Shown here piece after piece: positions 33,103 through 36,431 of a DNA stretch of 36,431 nucleotides. The position numbers and the translations under genes were made by a program. Each line of letters starts with the position of its first letter. Positions within the stretch are counted from its first letter, which is position 1. The notes under the pieces are model-generated. The model was not told where the DNA came from. It saw nothing but the letters and a program-made list of their open reading frames with translations, and searched no databases. Origin of the DNA: Phycisphaeraceae bacterium (GTDB taxonomy: Bacteria; Planctomycetota; Phycisphaerae; Phycisphaerales; Phycisphaeraceae); contig JANQSF010000038.1 in the NCBI GenBank assembly GCA_028284155.1, forward strand, positions 1 to 36,431. The letters are read 5' to 3'.

Positions 33103-33841
33103 ATTCGCCGCCCTTTCTGCGCCCGGCCGACACGCTGCGTCAAACCGTCGGGCGCTGTAGGGCACGGGTGGGCGGCGGCGCGATGTGAAGCGCAGCGCTG
33201 ACGCATCCAACCGAGGCAGGTCAAAGACCGTGACCGTCGGCGGTCGTCGCGTCATTCAGTGATGGATTGACGAAGCCCGACACCAATCAGGTTGGTAAAC
33301 GGGGCGGCACACCGGGACGTAGCCCTGCGACTCCTCGTTCAAACCGACAGACCCCTCCACAGCACAAGCCGGGTGGGCTTTCAGTTCGCACGGTTCGCGG
33401 CGTCACGGCCTGCTGCATGCGATGGTTAAACTCGCGTGTCCGTTTTCAGGCGACCCTGGTGAAGCTTCGTCAATTTATCCCGCGCGGCGCTTGGCGCTGC
33501 GCGGCCGAGGGCGGCTTGGAATCGCCTTCGGTCTGAACGGCCGACGACCCGGACGTGTAGCCCGACCCGTGCCGGTGATTGGCCTCGGGCGAGTCAAGTT
33601 CAGTCAAAGCCCGAGGCGGAATTAGTTGTCGCGGTCGGCGGGCGTTGCCCGGGCCCGGCCGCACAGTCAGGATAGTGCCAATGTTAGCGTCAAACGGGAT
33701 TTGCGGTCAAGACGGGGTGGGCGCTTGTTGGCCACTCGCCTTCGTGCCACGGCCGTGTCGGCCGTGCGAAATACCCTCGACGAACCACACGGCCGACACG
33801 GCCGTGGCACGAGACAGGACCCGCGTCCAAGACTGGCAGCT
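33103..33841. other. 739-nt spacer upstream of rny
   Basis: No credible gene was found. Short frames here are Arg/Pro-rich and without Shine-Dalgarno sequences. The segment next to rny carries its Shine-Dalgarno sequence (33112-33117) and presumably its promoter, which I could not place. A 9-bp hairpin (GCCTCGGGC with GCCCGAGGC, 18-nt loop) lies at 33582-33617. The inverted pair at 33742-33812 is listed separately. Confidence 0.5.
33742..33812. repeat. Inverted pair of GTGC-foot palindromes (25-21-25)
   Basis: Arms 33742-33766 and 33788-33812 are perfect 25-nt reverse complements around a 21-nt loop. Each arm contains its own hairpin, CACGGCC-GTGTC-GGCCGTG, preceded by a GTGC foot (GCAC on the other side). 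The arrangement is that of the GTAG pairs but with another foot. It sits just downstream of the zinc-ribbon gene's stop. Confidence 0.75.
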
Positions 33842-34588
33842 TCAATTCGGCTCTGGGGCGATCGGCCGCTGATTGGCATATCGGACCCGCCGAACGCCGT
33901 ACCAGACCAGCACCTCGAACCAGAAGCTGGCGAACGTGCCCACGACCAGCAGGTAGGTCAGATCGGAACCGAGGACCGACTTGGACCCAAGTTGCAGCCA
34001 CCAGCCTCGGCCGATGAAGTAGCCGTCGCGGATCAGCCAAGCCTTGGCGCACAGCAATGCACCAGGCAGCCAGGCGATGGCCGCGTAGCCGACCACGCTC
34101 TGGGCGACCGCGAAGGTCATCTTGTGGCCCTTGCGTCGGCTCCAGAAGGTGACGCCGACCGCCTCGATCAGGCACATGATCAGGACGAGCCCCGTCGCCG
34201 CCAGCCCGAACCGGATCGGCCAAAACGGCGGGACGAGCATCGCGACGCCGGCCCAGATCAGCCCGACCAGCAAGGCGACCAGGACCATGAACCGGCGACC
34301 CTGTTTGGCGGGGCCGAGGCGCATCTGGTCGAACGCCTGTCGCGGCCGCAACAGCACGTCGCGCGCGGTGCGCAGCCAGGTGAGTAAAGACGTGCCGTGT
34401 TGCCACGACAGGCCTCGACGTCGATCCGGATGGCTTTCGGATAGGGGCAGCCCGCATTCGGGGCAGGCGTTGGCGGCCGACAGGCCTGTCAGTGCGTAGC
34501 CGCACCGTTCGCACAGGTCGTCGGTGTTTGGGAATGTCGCGTCGTGCGCGGGCGTGTCGGTCGTCGCGTGAGAGGGGTTGGCCGTCAC
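33842..34588 (-). CDS. Zinc-ribbon membrane protein of unknown function
   Basis: An N-terminal zinc ribbon, CERCGYALTGL...CPECG, occupies about residues 26-46. The same form heads many planctomycete membrane proteins. About four to five hydrophobic helices follow (about 100-122, 123-145, 160-185 and 215-235), in a Yip1-like spacing, but no family was confirmed. I chose the GTG at 34588 (248 residues). The longer frame to 34636 would overlap the start of the divergent gene at 34631. TACAAT ends 5 nt before this GTG and there is no Shine-Dalgarno sequence, so the mRNA may be leaderless. It lies upstream of rny on the same strand, separated by a large repeat-bearing spacer. Confidence 0.72.
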   Translation of the reverse strand: MTANPSHATTDTPAHDATFPNTDDLCERCGYALTGLSAANACPECGLPLSESHPDRRRGLSWQHGTSLLTWLRTARDVLLRPRQAFDQMRLGPAKQGRRFMVLVALLVGLIWAGVAMLVPPFWPIRFGLAATGLVLIMCLIEAVGVTFWSRRKGHKMTFAVAQSVVGYAAIAWLPGALLCAKAWLIRDGYFIGRGWWLQLGSKSVLGSDLTYLLVVGTFASFWFEVLVWYGVRRVRYANQRPIAPEPN

Positions 34589-34593
34589 GCGGC

Positions 34594-34599
34594 ATTGTA
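34594..34599 (-). promoter_or_regulatory. Candidate -10 box (TACAAT) of the zinc-ribbon gene
   Basis: TACAAT on the minus strand ends 5 nt before the GTG at 34588. Its -35 position (about 34617-34622) would overlap the -10 box of the divergent gene. Confidence 0.4.
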
Positions 34600-34618
34600 G
34601 GGGGCGCGTCACGTGCGC

Positions 34619-34624
34619 TAATGT
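34619..34624 (+). promoter_or_regulatory. Candidate -10 box (TAATGT) of the divergent membrane gene
   Basis: TAATGT ends 6 nt before the GTG at 34631, with no Shine-Dalgarno sequence. Its -35 position (about 34596-34601) would overlap the opposite -10 box at 34594-34599. Confidence 0.4.
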
Positions 34625-34630
34625 GTCGCC

Positions 34631-35464
34631 GTGCATGTGGGACTACTCATGTTGTTGGTCGGCGGGATCACGCTGTCGCAAGCCGTCAGCGACCCGCGCG
34701 CGGTGACGCTGCGCTGGCTGCGGCTGGGCGGGTTGATCGCGCTGACTCTCGTTGGTGTGGCGCTCGCTTTGCGCCCCGGTGTTGGTACGGGCGGCGCGGG
34801 TGTTGGGTTTGGTTGGTCAAGCGAAACGGACAATGCCGTGTCGTGGGGTTTGTTGATCGCGTCGGCGGTGGCGTGTGTTGTGCAGTTGGTGACGGTTCAA
34901 TTGGCCAAGCGCGATGTGCAGCGCGTCGCGGCGACGTGCGGGTTTGTGTTGGCCGTCGCCGCTGCGGCGTTCGTGTTGACGGCGCAGTTCAAACTGGCGG
35001 TGGAAGCCGACGCAGTGACCGATGTATCACCGGGTTTGGGCGCGGTGGTCGCGGCGACGCCGTGGTCGGCCGGTCTGCTCGGCGGGTTTCTGATGACGAT
35101 GTTGCTCGGTCACGCTTACCTGACGGCCGGCAATGAGATGACGCAGGCTCCGTTTCGCCGCCTGGTACTCGTGCTCGCATTGCTGCTTGCCGTGCGGTTG
35201 TTGGTGAGTCTGGTCACCGGCGCTTGGCCTGCGATGCGGCAGCAGGACGTACAACCGTTGTCGAGTTGGTCGGTCATGTTGATGACGGCGAGGTACGGCG
35301 TCGGGCTGGTCGTGCCAGGCGCCTTTGTTTACATGATCCACGACTGCGTCAAACGACGGGCGAACCAGTCGGCGACGGGGATTCTTTACGTCGCGACGAT
35401 CCTGGTCGTGATTGGGGAGGGCGCGGCGTTGGCGTTGGTGCGTGCGACGGGGTTTGTGTTTTGA
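34631..35464 (+). CDS. Polytopic membrane protein of unknown function
   Basis: The 277 residues form about seven or eight helices (about 3-20, 30-48, 70-90, 97-118, 140-162, 175-200, 218-240 and 252-275). Conserved-looking polar features are MLLGHAYLTAGNEMTQAPFRRL (about 155-177) and the Trp/Gln-rich loop GAWPAMRQQDVQPLSSW. The GHAYL segment in mid-membrane could hold a functional His, but no family was recognised. GTG at 34631 is taken as the start because of the TAATGT box. An in-frame ATG at 34649 would cut six residues. The stop is 24 nt from the stop of the convergent glycosyltransferase. Confidence 0.65.
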   Translation: MHVGLLMLLVGGITLSQAVSDPRAVTLRWLRLGGLIALTLVGVALALRPGVGTGGAGVGFGWSSETDNAVSWGLLIASAVACVVQLVTVQLAKRDVQRVAATCGFVLAVAAAAFVLTAQFKLAVEADAVTDVSPGLGAVVAATPWSAGLLGGFLMTMLLGHAYLTAGNEMTQAPFRRLVLVLALLLAVRLLVSLVTGAWPAMRQQDVQPLSSWSVMLMTARYGVGLVVPGAFVYMIHDCVKRRANQSATGILYVATILVVIGEGAALALVRATGFVF

Positions 35465-35488
35465 CCTGCGCTAAGTGGCAAGCGGCGG

Positions 35489-36430
35489 TCAGCCGCGACC
35501 TGTAAAGCGCAGGCCGCCGGTGGATTCGAGCGGCGGGATGTCGATGGGTTGACCTGCGAGCAGTTGCTCGTAGACCGTCTTGATCGACTCGCAGTAGCGG
35601 CGGCGGGAGAAGAAGCTGTACGCTTCGTGCCGCGCGGTGTCGCGCAGTTTCCAGGCGAGTTGCTGGTCGTCGAAGAGTTGGACGAGCTTGTACGCGTTGC
35701 TCGGCGGGGCGTCCGGCTGAGTGAGCAGGGCGGAGTGGCGGTCTTCGATGATCTCGCTGATGGCGTAGGTGGCCTCGCCGACGATGGGGACGTTGGCGGC
35801 CATGGCCCAGAGCAGTGAGAGGCCGCCGGCACGCGGGCCGAACGCCAGCGCGGCGTCGCAGCCGGGCAGCACCTGCCACGGCCACTCGGTACGGTGCGAG
35901 CGGATCGTCGGTGGGTGCTCGTGCAACGCGGCGACGGACAGCTCGCCGACACGTCTATTCAACTGTTGGGGATGGAGTAACGGGCGCAGGATGTAAGGCT
36001 TGCCGCGGCATTGCTCGGTCGCGATGCCGACGGAACGCACGCCGGCGATGCCGTCGGCCCCGTGGGGTGGGTCGCTGACGATGGCGATGACCTTGGTCGC
36101 CCCGTCGTCGTCCGGCTCGATGCCCCACGACGCGCGGATGGCGGCGCGTCGGCCGTGCTCGACCCGGCCCATGTCGATGCCGGGGCGCAGGACGTGCGTG
36201 ATCGGCTCGGGCACGCCGGCCGACAGGACCGTTCGGCGGAGCGTGGAACTGATCGGCAGCAGGGTGGTGGGCGTGCTCGTGCCGCGCGACGACTCGGCGG
36301 TAAGTGTGCGCAGCCAATCGGATGCGCGTCGGCCGGGGTCGCAGGTGAGTGTCAGGGCGCGCGGCGTACCGCGCAGCAGGAGCGACGCCAATGAGAACGT
36401 GCCGACCGACCAGCAGTGGATCAGGTCGAA
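35489..36430 (-). CDS. GT-B (GT4-like) glycosyltransferase, N-terminus outside window
   Basis: The frame is open from the window's right edge (FDLIHCWSVGTFSLASLLLRG...) to a TGA at 35489-35491, 313 residues. FDLIHCWS near the edge is the usual 'D-x-x-H' segment at the end of a GT4 N-terminal domain strand. The linker THVLRPGIDMGRVEHGRRAAIRASWGI (about 85-110) is the typical 'PxGxD...R..LG' junction, followed by the C-terminal Rossmann domain with a weak E(x7)E-like motif (GEATYAISEIIEDRHSALLT). Such enzymes move sugars from NDP-sugars to lipids, polysaccharides or proteins. The upstream third of the protein is missing. Confidence 0.8.
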   Translation of the reverse strand, partial: FDLIHCWSVGTFSLASLLLRGTPRALTLTCDPGRRASDWLRTLTAESSRGTSTPTTLLPISSTLRRTVLSAGVPEPITHVLRPGIDMGRVEHGRRAAIRASWGIEPDDDGATKVIAIVSDPPHGADGIAGVRSVGIATEQCRGKPYILRPLLHPQQLNRRVGELSVAALHEHPPTIRSHRTEWPWQVLPGCDAALAFGPRAGGLSLLWAMAANVPIVGEATYAISEIIEDRHSALLTQPDAPPSNAYKLVQLFDDQQLAWKLRDTARHEAYSFFSRRRYCESIKTVYEQLLAGQPIDIPPLESTGGLRFTGRG

Positions 36431-36431
36431 G

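Noticed and set aside
31822..33201. 459-codon plus-strand frame opposite rny
   Set aside because: It is a Val/Leu/Phe-rich mirror of the RNase Y coiled coil, with no Shine-Dalgarno sequence and no family features.
33475..33500. Fourth copy of the ~150-nt dispersed repeat
   Set aside because: It shares only GGCTTGGCGCTGCGC-like letters with copy B, explained by a local palindrome, and none of the other ordered blocks are present.
33267..33536. 89-codon ORF in the rny upstream spacer
   Set aside because: It is Arg/Pro/Thr-rich, has no Shine-Dalgarno sequence, no recognisable fold, and overlaps competing frames equally open on both strands.

Overview
This is a 36.4 kb stretch of a high-GC Gram-negative-type genome, most likely a planctomycete of the Phycisphaerae type. 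That placement is inferred from gene content: a KdsD-type isomerase (Kdo/lipopolysaccharide), DUF1080 (3-keto-disaccharide hydrolase) and PVC-type membrane-bound dehydrogenase beta-propeller proteins, a CxxC...CPEC zinc-ribbon membrane protein, a FlgI-like lipoprotein with HEAT repeats, an ECF sigma factor overlapping a one-TM LolA/RseB-like partner, and many secreted proteins of unknown role. No rRNA, tRNA, CRISPR array, prophage or transposase gene was seen.

Layout. Positions 1-5290: membrane protein, scpA (condensin kleisin), kdsD and a solitary PilB/GspE-like ATPase. 5510-12512: secreted proteins (alpha/beta hydrolase, LRR protein, DUF1080 protein, a second esterase) around an enolase-superfamily acid-sugar dehydratase-like enzyme, probably polysaccharide or sugar-acid catabolism. 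12609-13124: DinB-like protein. 13125-13820: a long spacer with a dispersed repeat and an orphan minus-strand transcription unit (promoter, small ORF, intrinsic terminator). 13821-20154: FlgI-like lipoprotein and smc. 20270-23389: PVC dehydrogenase-type beta-propeller and NAD-type isocitrate dehydrogenase. 23872-26528: ankyrin protein, beta-helix protein, YjbQ and a small lower-GC orphan. 26583-28948: methyltransferase and a pnuC-nadR operon (nicotinamide riboside uptake and conversion to NAD). 29295-31105: sigma factor and partner. 31480-36431: ribonuclease Y, two unknown membrane proteins with interlocked divergent promoters, and a truncated glycosyltransferase.

The most unusual content is between the genes. 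Several spacers hold inverted, hairpin-forming elements. Two are pairs of GTAG-foot palindromes with identical 24-26-24 geometry but unrelated stem sequences, the architecture of REP/BIME elements mobilised in trans by RAYT (TnpA-REP) transposases. Another family shows a compensatory base-pair change between copies. Heptanucleotide-period repeats flank one pair and fill another spacer, and a ~150-nt structured repeat occurs in three places. Every convergent gene junction longer than 100 nt carries such an inverted structure. Three small palindromes of one design lie inside variable inserts of smc.

A second pattern concerns gene starts: four genes lacking a Shine-Dalgarno sequence have a TAnnnT box 5-6 nt before the start codon, as expected for leaderless mRNAs, while most other genes have clear Shine-Dalgarno sequences. 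All functional calls rest on motif recognition by eye, and no database search was run.
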